Below, piece by piece: positions 54,261 through 63,379 of a stretch of DNA of 64,000 nucleotides; the first letter of the stretch is position 1; the number at the start of each line of letters is the position of its first letter. The stretch is taken from the NCBI GenBank assembly GCA_030427405.1, contig JAUHXK010000008.1, forward strand, positions 117,645 to 181,644. The letters are read 5' to 3'. A program made the position numbers and the translations under genes. The notes beneath the pieces were generated by a model. It ran no database searches, was not told where the DNA came from, and saw nothing but the letters and a program-made list of their open reading frames with translations. Source of the stretch: Alphaproteobacteria bacterium (GTDB lineage: Bacteria; Pseudomonadota; Alphaproteobacteria; Rhodobacterales; Rhodobacteraceae).

Positions 54261-55564
54261 GCAGCGGTTTTTTCGATGGGATCGAAAAGGTCCGGTACGA
54301 AGGCAGCGCCAGCACCAATCCGCTGGCGTTCCGGCACTATGACCCGGATGAAATCGTCCTGGGTCGGCGTATGGAAGAGCATTTGCGATTTGCCGTCGCG
54401 TGGTGGCATTCTTTTGCCTGGGAAGGTGGCGATCCGTTTGGCGGTTCGACCTTTGAGCGCCCCTGGCATCCACAGGATGACATGGGACGGGCGCGCATAA
54501 AGGCAGATATCGCGTTCGAGCTTTTCGAAATACTCGGTCAGCCGTATTTTTGCTGGCATGACGTCGATATTCGCCCCGAGCAGGGGAATTTTGCCGACAA
54601 CCTGCGAACGTTGAATGAGATCACCGATTATATCGGCGAGAAAATGCAGGCGACGGGAACCGCGCTGCTGTGGGGCACGGCCAACATGTTCAGCCACCGA
54701 CGGTGGATGTCCGGGGCCAGCACCAACCCCGATCCGGATGTGTTTGCCTTTGCCGCCGCGACGGTAAAGTCATGCATGGACGCGACCCACAAGCTGGGGG
54801 GCGAGAACTACGTTCTGTGGGGGGGGCGTGAAGGGTATGAAACACTTCTGAACACGAACCTGAACGCCGAGATGGACCATATGGGCCGGTTCCTGTCCAT
54901 GGTTGTCGATTATAAGCACAAGATCGGGTTCAAGGGGGCCATTCTGGTCGAGCCCAAGCCGCAGGAGCCGTCGAAACATCAATACGACTATGACGCCGCC
55001 ACTTGCATCGGGTTCCTTCGCAAATACGGGCTGGAAAACGAGGTCAAGCTGAACCTCGAACAGGGCCATGCGATCCTGGCCGGGCACAGTTTCGAACATG
55101 AAATCGCCGTTGCCTCTGCCGAGGGAATGCTGGGGTCGATCGACATGAACCGCAATGATTACCAGTCGGGCTGGGATACCGATCAGTTTCCCAACAATAC
55201 ACCCGAAGTTGCTTTGGCCTATTACTATATCCTGAAGTCGGGCGGTTTTACCTCGGGCGGCACCAATTTCGACGCGAAGATCCGGCGCCAATCCCTTGAT
55301 CCTCAAGACCTTGTTGCCGCGCATATCGGTGGCATGGACGTTTGCGCCAGGGGTTTGAAGGCCGCCGCGGCCATGCTGGAGGATGGCGGGTTGGAAGAGG
55401 CGCTGGCCAACCGGTATGCCGACTGGGAAACGCCTCGCGCGCAGGCGATGCTGAATTCTGATCTGGATGAAGTTACGACCCGCGTTCTGGCCGAAGACAT
55501 CAATCCATCCCCGCGGTCGGGCCGGCAGGAGATACTGGAAAACTACGTCAACAGGTTTGTCTGA
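54257..55564 (+). CDS. xylA: Xylose isomerase
   Basis: The 435-residue TIM-barrel enzyme converts D-xylose to D-xylulose, using two divalent metals. Family motifs are [11 protein letters not shown] with the catalytic His and Asp, [34 protein letters not shown] with the metal Glu and Lys, and GSIDMNRND with the metal Asp. It begins with GTG at 54257 inside the xylG end and closes the xylFHGA operon before a strong terminator. Its length matches class-II isomerases such as that of E. coli (440 residues). Confidence 0.96.
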   Translation: MSSGFFDGIEKVRYEGSASTNPLAFRHYDPDEIVLGRRMEEHLRFAVAWWHSFAWEGGDPFGGSTFERPWHPQDDMGRARIKADIAFELFEILGQPYFCWHDVDIRPEQGNFADNLRTLNEITDYIGEKMQATGTALLWGTANMFSHRRWMSGASTNPDPDVFAFAAATVKSCMDATHKLGGENYVLWGGREGYETLLNTNLNAEMDHMGRFLSMVVDYKHKIGFKGAILVEPKPQEPSKHQYDYDAATCIGFLRKYGLENEVKLNLEQGHAILAGHSFEHEIAVASAEGMLGSIDMNRNDYQSGWDTDQFPNNTPEVALAYYYILKSGGFTSGGTNFDAKIRRQSLDPQDLVAAHIGGMDVCARGLKAAAAMLEDGGLEEALANRYADWETPRAQAMLNSDLDEVTTRVLAEDINPSPRSGRQEILENYVNRFV

Positions 55565-55586
55565 ACCACGCTGGCGCGACCATAAA

Positions 55587-55625
55587 AAACGGGGCGTCGA
55601 TCTGGGGTGATCGGCGCCCCGTTTT
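55587..55625 (+). terminator. Intrinsic terminator after xylA
   Basis: AAAACGGGGCG pairs with CGCCCCGTTTT, extended by CGATC/GATCG next to the loop, to give a stem of about 16 bp with one mismatch, 22 bases after the xylA stop. The T-run that ends the stem makes it a good terminator, and by symmetry it may act on both strands. Confidence 0.85.
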
Positions 55626-55684
55626 GCTTAACGGTCGCACATATGGGGCATCCGAATCCCCGATTCGTGCAACAATATATGGCC

Positions 55685-55698
55685 TGCAACCGGTTGCA
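55685..55698. promoter_or_regulatory. LacI-family operator-like palindrome, copy 1
   Basis: TGCAACCGGTTGCA is a perfect 14-bp palindrome with the central CG and the TGnAACCGGTTnCA pattern known for LacI/GalR regulators. Copy 2 at 56150 has the same core. It lies 591 bases upstream of the inositol binding-protein gene, suited to looping with copy 2. Confidence 0.65.
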
Positions 55699-56149
55699 AA
55701 ACAATGTTCACTTTTTATCGTGGCAAGGTGCAAAATGGGCCGGAATCAGCCGCCAATTTCGTGACTCGCCACGTCCAGTTCTTTTCGAGGATCGCGGCGT
55801 GGGCGGCCCGCCAAACGACAAGTGTGGCCGGGCAAGGTTGCGGGTGGTCGTCGGTTTCCTCCCTGCCATCCGGCACGCAAACCGCCAAGTCGACGGCGCA
55901 AGGTTTTGCTGGTCTGGTGGTGCTGCGCGAGAAACTATTCTCGGCGCGACTTCTTAGCAAGGTCAATGTGTTGACCGGGCCCTGCCGAGCAGCGTGATGC
56001 CCAAGGGTGGTGGGTGCGTTTTTGTGCGATGCGCGATACCATTCGCCGTTGCTGCCGTGGCGCAATCTGTCGTGGTTACGATGCACGCCAGGACCGAGGT
56101 CTTGGTGCCGTCGGGTCTGTCCGAAGACAGGTAAGCGCGGCAAAATTTT

Positions 56150-56163
56150 TGAAACCGGTTGCA
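56150..56163. promoter_or_regulatory. LacI-family operator-like palindrome, copy 2
   Basis: TGAAACCGGTTGCA shares the core AAACCGGTTGCA with copy 1, with one mismatch in symmetry. It lies 126 bases before the inositol binding-protein ATG. LacI-type repressors (IolR in Caulobacter) control inositol genes in some alphaproteobacteria; the regulator gene is not in the window. Confidence 0.62.
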
Positions 56164-56288
56164 AAATGAATCGATATAGGGAAACTGAGGGGACCCTGAC
56201 CAACAGGGTAGCAGAGATTCGGCTTGGCCGAATCGCCGGGGCAGAGACCCCGTCAGACAATAGAATTGTTCCAATGGGAGGAAACCAA

Positions 56289-57209
56289 ATGAACAAATTC
56301 ATCAAGGGGGCACTGGCTGCAGGGGCCCTGGCTTTGGCAACGCCCGCCTTCGCCCAGGAGATCATCGTTGTTTCGCACGGTCAGGCCAACGACCCGTTCT
56401 GGAGCGTCGTGAAAAACGGTGTTGAGCAGGCTGGCAAGGACGTGGGCGTGAATGTTGACTACCGCGCACCGGAAACCTTTGACATGGTTGCCATGTCGCA
56501 GCTGATCGACGCAGCCGTGAACCAGGAACCCGATGGGTTGATCGTTTCGATCCCTGATGCAGATGCGCTTGGCCCGTCAATCGAACGCGCCGTTGCAGCC
56601 GGTATTCCGGTCATCTCGATCAACTCGGGATCGGACGTATCCAAAGGGCTGGGTGCGCTGCTGCATGTCGGTCAGGACGAGTTTGATGCAGGCAAGGCCG
56701 CTGGCGAAGCGCTGGCTTCGATGGGTGGATCAAGCGCCATCTGTGTGAACCAGGAGGTCGGCAACGTGTCGCTGGACCTGCGGTGCTCGGGCTTTGCCGA
56801 AGGTTTCGGTGGCAATGTAGAAGTCCTGCCCACAACTAACGATCCGGCGGAAATCGAATCCAAAGTTGCGGCGGCTCTGGCCGCGGATGAAAGCATCGAC
56901 ACCGTTATGGCGCTGGGTGCAAGCACAGCCGGTGAACCGTCGGTTGCCGCTGCCAAAGCGTCGGGCCGTGATGTCAACGTCGCGACCTTTGACCTGTCGG
57001 CAGACTTCCTGCAGTCCATTGTTGACGGCGATGCAGCCTTTGCCATCGACCAACAGCAGTTCCTGCAAGGTTACCTGTCGGTGAACTTCATGGGCCTGCA
57101 CGCCAAGTTCGGCCTGATGCCGGGCGGCAACGTTCCTTCGGGTCCGAACCTGATCACCGCCGACAAGGCAGGCCAGGTGATTGAACTGTCCGCACAAGGC
57201 ATTCGCTGA
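56289..57209 (+). CDS. Sugar/polyol ABC transporter substrate-binding protein, probably for myo-inositol
   Basis: This 306-residue periplasmic protein (type-I binding fold, RbsB/FrcB/IbpA-like) has a signal peptide MNKFIKGALAAGALALATPAFAQ. Family segments are IIVVSHGQANDPFWSVVKNGVEQAGKDVGV, QEPDGLIVSIPDADAL, GIPVISINSG and CVNQEVGNVSLDLRCSGFAEGF. GGGAGGAAACCAA precedes the ATG. It starts the operon that continues with a permease, an ATPase and iol genes, so myo-inositol or a stereoisomer is the likely ligand. Sequence alone would also fit fructose (FrcB). Confidence 0.9.
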   Translation: MNKFIKGALAAGALALATPAFAQEIIVVSHGQANDPFWSVVKNGVEQAGKDVGVNVDYRAPETFDMVAMSQLIDAAVNQEPDGLIVSIPDADALGPSIERAVAAGIPVISINSGSDVSKGLGALLHVGQDEFDAGKAAGEALASMGGSSAICVNQEVGNVSLDLRCSGFAEGFGGNVEVLPTTNDPAEIESKVAAALAADESIDTVMALGASTAGEPSVAAAKASGRDVNVATFDLSADFLQSIVDGDAAFAIDQQQFLQGYLSVNFMGLHAKFGLMPGGNVPSGPNLITADKAGQVIELSAQGIR

Positions 57210-57233
57210 TCTCGGTCGCGATCTGAAACCAGC

Positions 57234-57257
57234 GAGACGGCGCATGCGCGCCGTCTC
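57234..57257 (+). promoter_or_regulatory. Intercistronic hairpin after inositol binding-protein gene
   Basis: A perfect 10-bp stem GAGACGGCGC/GCGCCGTCTC with a 4-base loop lies 24 bases after the binding-protein stop and 20 bases before the permease start. No T-run follows. It probably stabilises the binding-protein mRNA. Confidence 0.7.
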
Positions 57258-57277
57258 AGATACATTGGGAGGAAACG

Positions 57278-58384
57278 ATGAGTGATTCAGCTCAACTCGC
57301 AGGGGACGAAAGGGTCAAGAAAGAGCCTTTCCTGACCAAGCTCATGAAACGACCAGAGCTTGGGGCCATGGCTGGCGTAGTCCTTGTGTTCATCTTTTTT
57401 GCCATCACGGCAGACGAGTCGATGTTCACCCTGGCGGGGGTTATGAACTTTATGACTCCGGCGGCGCAGTTGGGCATTCTTGCCATTGGTGCGGCTCTTT
57501 TGATGATCGGCGGCGAGTTCGACCTGTCCATCGGGTCCATGGTTGCCTTCTCGGGGCTGTTCTTCGGCGTCTGCGTGGTGACTTGGCAATTGCCGCTGAT
57601 CGTGGCCATTCCCATGACTTTTGTATTTGCGGCCATCGTCGGCGCGATCAACGGCAATATCGTGATCCGGTCGGGTCTGCCGTCCTTTATCGTGACGCTG
57701 GCCTTCCTGTTTATCCTGCGCGGCCTGTCGCTGGTGGGGCTCAAGGCGGCCACGGGCGGCTCGACCCAGTTGCGTGGCGTGCGTGACATGGTCGAGAACG
57801 ACTGGCTTGCCCCTTTCTTTTCGGGCGAAGCATTTGGTGGCCTGTTTGCCTGGCTGGCGGCCAATGGCATGATCGACACCTTCAAGAGCGGTGCCCCGAA
57901 AGTGCCGGGCGTTCCGGTCGAGATCCTGTGGTTCATCGTACTGGCCCTTGTTGCCACGTACGTTCTTCTCAGAACACCTGCGGGGAACTGGATCTTTGCT
58001 TCGGGCGGTGACAAGACCGCCGCATCAAACTCGGGCGTTCCGGTCAGCCGTATCAAGGTATCCCTGTTCATGCTGACGGCCTGCTGCGCCGCCCTGGTCG
58101 CGATCATCACCGTGATCGACGCCGGGTCGACCGACGCGCGCCGCGGCTTCCAGAAAGAATTCGAGGCGATTATCGCCGCGGTGATCGGCGGCTGTCTGCT
58201 GACTGGCGGCTACGGTTCGGCCATCGGCGCGTTCTTTGGGGCCATCATTTTCGGGATGGTCGTGATTGGCCTCACCTACACGGATTTCGACCAGGATTGG
58301 TTCCAGGTGTTCCTGGGGGCCATGCTGCTGATCGCGGTTCTGTTCAACAACGCAATCCGCAAACGCGTAACCGGGGAGCGCTGA
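57278..58384 (+). CDS. Sugar/polyol ABC transporter permease, probably for myo-inositol
   Basis: The 368-residue inner-membrane protein (RbsC/FrcC-like) has about ten helices, with GAALLMIGGEFDLSIGSMVAFSGLFFGV, the RSGLPSFIVTLAFLFILRGLSLV segment, and the coupling-region ASGGDKTAASNSGVPVSRIKVSLF. GGGAGGAAACG precedes the ATG. The ATPase gene starts 1 base after its stop. Confidence 0.93.
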   Translation: MSDSAQLAGDERVKKEPFLTKLMKRPELGAMAGVVLVFIFFAITADESMFTLAGVMNFMTPAAQLGILAIGAALLMIGGEFDLSIGSMVAFSGLFFGVCVVTWQLPLIVAIPMTFVFAAIVGAINGNIVIRSGLPSFIVTLAFLFILRGLSLVGLKAATGGSTQLRGVRDMVENDWLAPFFSGEAFGGLFAWLAANGMIDTFKSGAPKVPGVPVEILWFIVLALVATYVLLRTPAGNWIFASGGDKTAASNSGVPVSRIKVSLFMLTACCAALVAIITVIDAGSTDARRGFQKEFEAIIAAVIGGCLLTGGYGSAIGAFFGAIIFGMVVIGLTYTDFDQDWFQVFLGAMLLIAVLFNNAIRKRVTGER

Positions 58385-58385
58385 T

Positions 58386-59207
58386 ATGACCGAAGACACC
58401 AAGTTCCATCATGGCGATGCGGTCTCTGATCAGGCACCGATCGTCGAAATGAAAGACATCGAAAAGCACTTTGGCAACATCATCGCCCTGGCTGGCGTCA
58501 GCTTTGACGTCAAACCCGGCGAATGCCATTGCCTGCTTGGCGATAACGGGGCCGGCAAATCCACCTTCATCAAGACGATGTCCGGGGTTCACAAACCCAC
58601 CAAGGGCGAGATCTTCTTTGAAGGCAAGCCGCTGCATTTCGATACGCCCCGAGATGCGATGGAGGCCGGGATCGCAACGGTGTTCCAAGACCTTGCCATG
58701 ATCCCGCTCATGAGCGTGACCCGAAACTTTTTCATGGGGCGCGAGCCGACCAAGGGCAGGGGCCTGATGAAGCGGTTCGACGTGGACTCGGCAAATGACA
58801 TCTGCATGGAAGAGATGCGCAAGATGGGCATCAACCTGCGCGGCCCGGACCAGGCGGTCGGAACCTTGTCGGGCGGTGAACGCCAGACAGTTGCCATCGC
58901 ACGGGCGGTCTATTTCGGGGCCAAAATCCTGATCCTTGACGAACCGACATCGGCTTTGGGCGTTCGCCAGACCTCGAATGTTCTGGCAACGATCGACAAG
59001 GTGCGCAGCCAGGGCGTCGGCGTCGTGTTCATCAGCCACAACGTGCGTCACGCGCTGGCGGTTGGCGACCGGTTTACGGTTCTGAACCGTGGCAAGACGC
59101 TGGGAACCGCGCAGCGCGGCGAGATCACCCCCGAGGAACTGCAGGATCTTATGGCCGGTGGCCAGGAAATGGCGGAACTTGAAGGGTCCTTGGGCGGCAC
59201 CATCTAA
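58386..59207 (+). CDS. Sugar/polyol ABC transporter ATP-binding protein, probably for myo-inositol
   Basis: The 273-residue ATPase has Walker A GDNGAGKST, signature LSGGERQTVAIARAV and Walker B ILILDEPTSALG. Like XylG here it has one cassette, similar to FrcA, where RbsA-type proteins have two. It is the third gene of the operon. A gap of 156 bases to iolD contains no clear terminator, so transcription may continue. Confidence 0.93.
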   Translation: MTEDTKFHHGDAVSDQAPIVEMKDIEKHFGNIIALAGVSFDVKPGECHCLLGDNGAGKSTFIKTMSGVHKPTKGEIFFEGKPLHFDTPRDAMEAGIATVFQDLAMIPLMSVTRNFFMGREPTKGRGLMKRFDVDSANDICMEEMRKMGINLRGPDQAVGTLSGGERQTVAIARAVYFGAKILILDEPTSALGVRQTSNVLATIDKVRSQGVGVVFISHNVRHALAVGDRFTVLNRGKTLGTAQRGEITPEELQDLMAGGQEMAELEGSLGGTI

Positions 59208-59363
59208 GCGGCCCGATATCGGATGCGCCGCCGGGAACGGCGGTGCGTCACCAAAAACCAGGCCCCGTGTGGCCAAACCCAATCAGGCGGGGTGCAAGTG
59301 CCTGAACCTTCGAAAACGCGAAACCCGACGGATTGCCCATAGCGGCATGTGTTGAAAGGGATC

Positions 59364-61199
59364 ATGATGAGCAAGACAATCCGATTGACCGCGGCGCAGG
59401 CTTTGGTGCGCTATCTTGGGGCACAGATGAACGACGCAGGCGAGCCGTTCATCGCCGGTGTCTGGGCCATTTTCGGGCACGGGAACGTGGCCGGTCTGGG
59501 TGAGGCTCTGCACGGTGCCAAGGACAGCCTGCCGACCTACCGCGGGCACAATGAACAGACCATGGCGCATTCTGCCATTGCCTATGCCAAGCAACTGGGC
59601 CGTCGGCGCGCCATGGCCGTGACCTCGTCCATCGGGCCGGGGGCCACCAACATGGTGACCGCTGCGGCGCTGGCCCATGTAAACCGAATTCCGGTGCTTA
59701 TCCTGCCCGGTGACGTGTTTGCCACGCGGGGCCCGGACCCGGTTTTGCAGCAAATCGAGAATTTCGGCGACGGGACAGTTTCGGCAAATGATTGTTTCAA
59801 GCCGGTCAGCCGGTATTTTGATCGGATCACGCGGCCCGAACAGTTGTTGACGGCCCTGCCGCGCGCCTTTCGGACCATGACCGACCCGGCCGATTGCGGC
59901 CCCGCAACGCTGGCCTTCTGCCAGGACGTGCAGGCCATGGCCTATGACTATCCCGAGAGCTTTTTCGAGCCGCGGGTCTGGCATCAGCGCCGGGTTCGCC
60001 CGGACACGGATGAATTGGCGCGCGCGGTAGAGGCACTGAAATCCGCCAAGCGCCCTGTTATTGTCGCCGGTGGCGGTGTGCATTACTCGGACGCGACGGC
60101 CGCATTGCAAAGCTTTGCCGAGGCGCACAACATCCCCGTGACCGAAACCCAGGCCGGTAAATCCAGCCTGGCATGGGATCATCCCCTGAACCTGGGTCCG
60201 GTTGGCGTCACGGGTGGCGCGCCCGCCAATACCGTTTGCGCCGAGGCGGACCTGGTACTTGGTGTCGGAACACGGTTCCAGGATTTCACAACCGGGTCAT
60301 GGGGGCTGTTTGCCAATCCCGAACGCCAGTTGGTCTGCCTGAATACCGCGGCCTATGACGCCGCAAAACATGATGCGATGCCGTTGCAAAGCGACGCGCG
60401 CGTCGGTCTGGCGGAACTGGGCGCGGCGCTGGATGGCTACCGCGCACCCGAAGTGCCCGAAACGCTCAAGTCCGAATGGTTTGGCAACGTGGATACGCTG
60501 ACCGCGGCACCTGACGACGGAAACGCCTTGCCGACCGATATGCAGGTTGTTGGTGCGGTTCAGCGCGCGGCACATGACGACACCGTTGTCATGTGCGCGG
60601 CTGGCACCATGCCGGCCGAGTTGCACAAACTGTGGAAAGCACCGCGCCCCGGTGCCTATCACATGGAATACGGGTTCAGCTGCATGGGCTATGAGATCGC
60701 CGGTGCGATGGGTATCAAAATGGCCCAGCCCGAGCGCGACGTGATCTGCTTTACCGGCGACGGCACTTATATGATGGCCAACTCGGAAATGGCCTCGGCC
60801 GCGATGATGGGCGTGTCCTTCACCGTGGTCGTGACCGACAACCGTGGCTATGGTTGCATCAACCGCCTGCAGATGGGAACCGGCGGGGCCGAGTTCAACA
60901 ACCTTCTAGACCATTCGTACCACGAAACCCCCTCGGCGATTGATTTCGCGGCGCATGCCGGTTCGATGGGGGCAACCTCTGTCAAGGTCAGCAACATTGC
61001 TGAACTGGAAGAGGCGCTTGCCAAACGGAGTGAGGTCAAAGGGCCTTATGTGGTTGTCATCGACACCGATCCCTATCCGTCGACCGAATATGGCGGGACC
61101 TGGTGGGAAGTCGCTGTTCCCGAAGTCAGCGTTCGCCCGTCGGTGAACGAAAAACGCGCGGCCTATGAGGCTGCAATCAAGGAAAGAAATACGAAATGA
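59364..61199 (+). CDS. iolD: 3D-(3,5/4)-trihydroxycyclohexane-1,2-dione hydrolase
   Basis: This 611-residue ThDP enzyme opens the ring of trihydroxycyclohexanedione to 5-deoxyglucuronate in myo-inositol breakdown. IolD features are GVWAIFGHGNVAGLGEAL, the catalytic Glu in YRGHNEQTMAHSAIAYAKQ, and the ThDP motif GDGTYMMANSEM...DNRGYGCINRLQ. AAAGGG lies before two adjacent ATG codons (59364, 59367); either may be used. Its stop overlaps the iolE start (ATGA). The long N-terminal region distinguishes it from acetolactate synthases. Confidence 0.95.
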   Translation: MMSKTIRLTAAQALVRYLGAQMNDAGEPFIAGVWAIFGHGNVAGLGEALHGAKDSLPTYRGHNEQTMAHSAIAYAKQLGRRRAMAVTSSIGPGATNMVTAAALAHVNRIPVLILPGDVFATRGPDPVLQQIENFGDGTVSANDCFKPVSRYFDRITRPEQLLTALPRAFRTMTDPADCGPATLAFCQDVQAMAYDYPESFFEPRVWHQRRVRPDTDELARAVEALKSAKRPVIVAGGGVHYSDATAALQSFAEAHNIPVTETQAGKSSLAWDHPLNLGPVGVTGGAPANTVCAEADLVLGVGTRFQDFTTGSWGLFANPERQLVCLNTAAYDAAKHDAMPLQSDARVGLAELGAALDGYRAPEVPETLKSEWFGNVDTLTAAPDDGNALPTDMQVVGAVQRAAHDDTVVMCAAGTMPAELHKLWKAPRPGAYHMEYGFSCMGYEIAGAMGIKMAQPERDVICFTGDGTYMMANSEMASAAMMGVSFTVVVTDNRGYGCINRLQMGTGGAEFNNLLDHSYHETPSAIDFAAHAGSMGATSVKVSNIAELEEALAKRSEVKGPYVVVIDTDPYPSTEYGGTWWEVAVPEVSVRPSVNEKRAAYEAAIKERNTK

Positions 61200-62095
61200 G
61201 CGTGAAAATCGGTATCTCTCCGATCGCCTGGCAAAATGATGACCTGCCGGATCTGACGGCGGATTACACCATGGAGCAGGCGCTGAAGGAAGCCCGCGAA
61301 ATCGGTTATACGGGCGTCGAGCGCGGTCAGCGCATGCCCGGCGACACCGAGGGGCTGCGGGCCTATCTCGACAGCAACCAGATCGCGCTGTGCGGCGGCT
61401 GGTGCTCGGGCGCGACGCTGGTCAACGACCTTGCGGCCGAACGCGACGCGGTGCGCGAACAGGTCGAGCAGTTCGTGGCGCTGAACAGCCCTTGCATCGT
61501 TTACGCCGAGTGTTCGAATACCGTTCAGGGCCAGATCGGCACGCCGGTCAACAGCCGCCCGAAACTGTCTCGGGACGAAGTGCTGGCCTATGCGGCCAAG
61601 CTGGGCGAGTTGGCAAAGTGGATGGCCGATCAGGGCATGCCGATGGCTTACCATCACCACATGGGCACCATCATCGAAAGCGAAGATGACGTGAACTGGC
61701 TGATGGAAGGGTCGAGCCCCGAGCTGAAGCTGTGCTTTGACACGGGCCACCTGCTGTTTGGCGGTGGCGATGTTCTGGCGACGTTGAACCGCTGGGGCGA
61801 CCGTATCCAGCATGTCCATTTCAAGGATATCCGTCCCGAGGTGGTTCAGGACACGCGCGAAAACGACCGCAGCTTCCTGGATGCCGTCATCGCGGGCGCC
61901 TTTACGGTGCCGGGGGACGGCTGCATCGATTTCCAGGCCGTCGCAAACGCGCTTGCGGCCATGGATTACGATGGCTGGATCGTGGTCGAGGCCGAACAGG
62001 ACCCGGCCAAGGCACCGCCCTACGAATATTCCAAAATGGGATACGAGCACATCGTTTCCGTCTGCGGGCAGGCCGGATTGGAGATCGTTTCCTAA
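61196..62095 (+). CDS. iolE: Myo-inosose-2 dehydratase
   Basis: The 299-residue TIM-barrel (AP-endonuclease-2 fold) enzyme dehydrates scyllo-inosose to the dione that IolD uses. Family segments are KIGISPIAWQNDDLPDL at the start, YHHHMGTIIESEDDV with the metal-site His residues, LCFDTGHLLFGGGD with the Asp/His metal ligands, and HVHFKDIRPEV. It is translationally coupled to iolD. Confidence 0.95.
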   Translation: MSVKIGISPIAWQNDDLPDLTADYTMEQALKEAREIGYTGVERGQRMPGDTEGLRAYLDSNQIALCGGWCSGATLVNDLAAERDAVREQVEQFVALNSPCIVYAECSNTVQGQIGTPVNSRPKLSRDEVLAYAAKLGELAKWMADQGMPMAYHHHMGTIIESEDDVNWLMEGSSPELKLCFDTGHLLFGGGDVLATLNRWGDRIQHVHFKDIRPEVVQDTRENDRSFLDAVIAGAFTVPGDGCIDFQAVANALAAMDYDGWIVVEAEQDPAKAPPYEYSKMGYEHIVSVCGQAGLEIVS

Positions 62096-62144
62096 ATACA
62101 CGCATCTGAAGATCAACACCGAAGCCATGAGAAAGGAGAACGTC

Positions 62145-63326
62145 ATGGTGCACCAGGAATTTGGATTTGTTGGATATTTCGACCGGGAATCCTGTGATCT
62201 GGATGAATTCAAGGTGTTGACTTCGCAAAATCTGACCGCCGCGTCTGTGCCACATGCCGCGGCGGTCGAAAAGAACGTGCCGATCTATGATATGCAGGCA
62301 TTGCGGTCCACGCTGGATGATCCGCAGGCGCGGCAGGACCTGCTGGCCGAATGGGGCAATGTGCTGAGCCGCTCTTCCGGTGTCATCGCGTTGAAGGGCG
62401 CGTTTGCCGATCATTCGGTGATCGACCGGGCCAGCGATGTGTTTCGACAGATCATTGCCGATGAACGCATTGGCGGCGCGGGCAAAGGCGATCACTTTGC
62501 GGCCTCGGGGGCGAATGACCGGATCTGGAATGCCTTGCAAAAGCACTGTCTGACAGACCCCGAAGGATTTGCGCTGTATTTTGCGAATACTGCCGTGGCG
62601 GCAGCGTGCGAGGCCTGGTTGGGACCGCATTACCAGATGACAGCGCAAGTCAATCAGGTGCGGCCCGGAGGGAAGGCGCAGCAGGCTCATCGTGATTATC
62701 ATCTGGGGTTTCAGTCGGCGGACACCGCGTCGCGCTTTCCGGCGCATGCTCATCTGCTGACATCGGCCCTGACGCTGCAGGGGGCCGTAGCCCATTGCGA
62801 CATGCCTCTGGAAAGCGGTCCGACCAAACTGCTGCCGTTTTCGCAGCTTTACCCGGCGGGATACCTGGCGTTTCATGACCCGGCATATCAAGCGTATTTT
62901 GACGAAACCTGCATCCAGATCCCCCTGCAAAAGGGGGATGCGGTCTTTTTCAACCCGGCGCTGTTCCATGCGGCGGGCGAGAATTACAGCGTGGATATTC
63001 ACCGGATGGCGAATTTGCTGCAAATCTCGTCTGCCTTCGGGCGCGCGATGGAGGCGATCGACCGGCGAGCCATGTCCGAGGCCGCATATCCCTGGCTTCT
63101 TGCGCTGAAACAACGCGGCGATCTGACGGATGCGGACCTGGACGCGGCGATTTCGGCGATAGGCGAAGGATACGCGTTTCCGACCAACCTTGATACCGAC
63201 CCCCCGATTGGTGGCAATGCGCCCCAAAGCCAGGCGGACATGCTGCGCGAAGCGCTGGCCTCTGGCTGGTCCACGAAACGTCTGGTCGAAGCCTTGTCTG
63301 CCCAGCAGGCGCGGCAAGCGGCTTGA
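62145..63326 (+). CDS. PhyH-family (phytanoyl-CoA-dioxygenase-like) Fe(II)/2-oxoglutarate oxygenase
   Basis: The 393-residue cytoplasmic protein has the double-stranded beta-helix oxygenase plan. The iron motif is His182-x-Asp184 in AHRDYHLGF, with a distal His at 275 (ALFHAAGENYS) and a 2-oxoglutarate Arg near 287 (DIHRMANLLQ). The last 110 residues are helical and not part of the core fold. GAAAGGAGAACGTC precedes the ATG at 62145. It lies 49 bases after iolE and 53 bases before iolB, in the same operon, but has no role in the known inositol pathway. It may hydroxylate or trim a modified inositol, for example a methyl ether. That role is an inference. Confidence 0.87.
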   Translation: MVHQEFGFVGYFDRESCDLDEFKVLTSQNLTAASVPHAAAVEKNVPIYDMQALRSTLDDPQARQDLLAEWGNVLSRSSGVIALKGAFADHSVIDRASDVFRQIIADERIGGAGKGDHFAASGANDRIWNALQKHCLTDPEGFALYFANTAVAAACEAWLGPHYQMTAQVNQVRPGGKAQQAHRDYHLGFQSADTASRFPAHAHLLTSALTLQGAVAHCDMPLESGPTKLLPFSQLYPAGYLAFHDPAYQAYFDETCIQIPLQKGDAVFFNPALFHAAGENYSVDIHRMANLLQISSAFGRAMEAIDRRAMSEAAYPWLLALKQRGDLTDADLDAAISAIGEGYAFPTNLDTDPPIGGNAPQSQADMLREALASGWSTKRLVEALSAQQARQAA

Positions 63327-63379
63327 TTGTAACAAACCGGGCGGATCGGTGTCGGTCCGCCCAAAGAGGAGCGAACAGA

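Larger units (their letters stand above)
55626..56288. other. Long regulatory region before the inositol operon, no gene seen
   Basis: These 663 bases hold two LacI-type operator-like palindromes (55685 and 56150), the ribosome site GGGAGGAAACCAA and presumably the promoter. Reading frames across it on both strands lack family features and clear ribosome sites. A small RNA or leader cannot be excluded, but I see no terminator-like end for one. Confidence 0.55.

Noticed and set aside
55607..55957. 116-codon plus-strand frame in the gap before the inositol operon, with a 216-codon minus frame overlapping
   Set aside because: Neither has a ribosome site or a protein-like composition; the first starts inside the xylA terminator and both cross operator palindromes.
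56289..59207. Fructose transporter frcBCA
   Set aside because: The proteins would fit this family equally well, but the directly following iolD, iolE and iolB genes make myo-inositol the better call, so no frc names were given.
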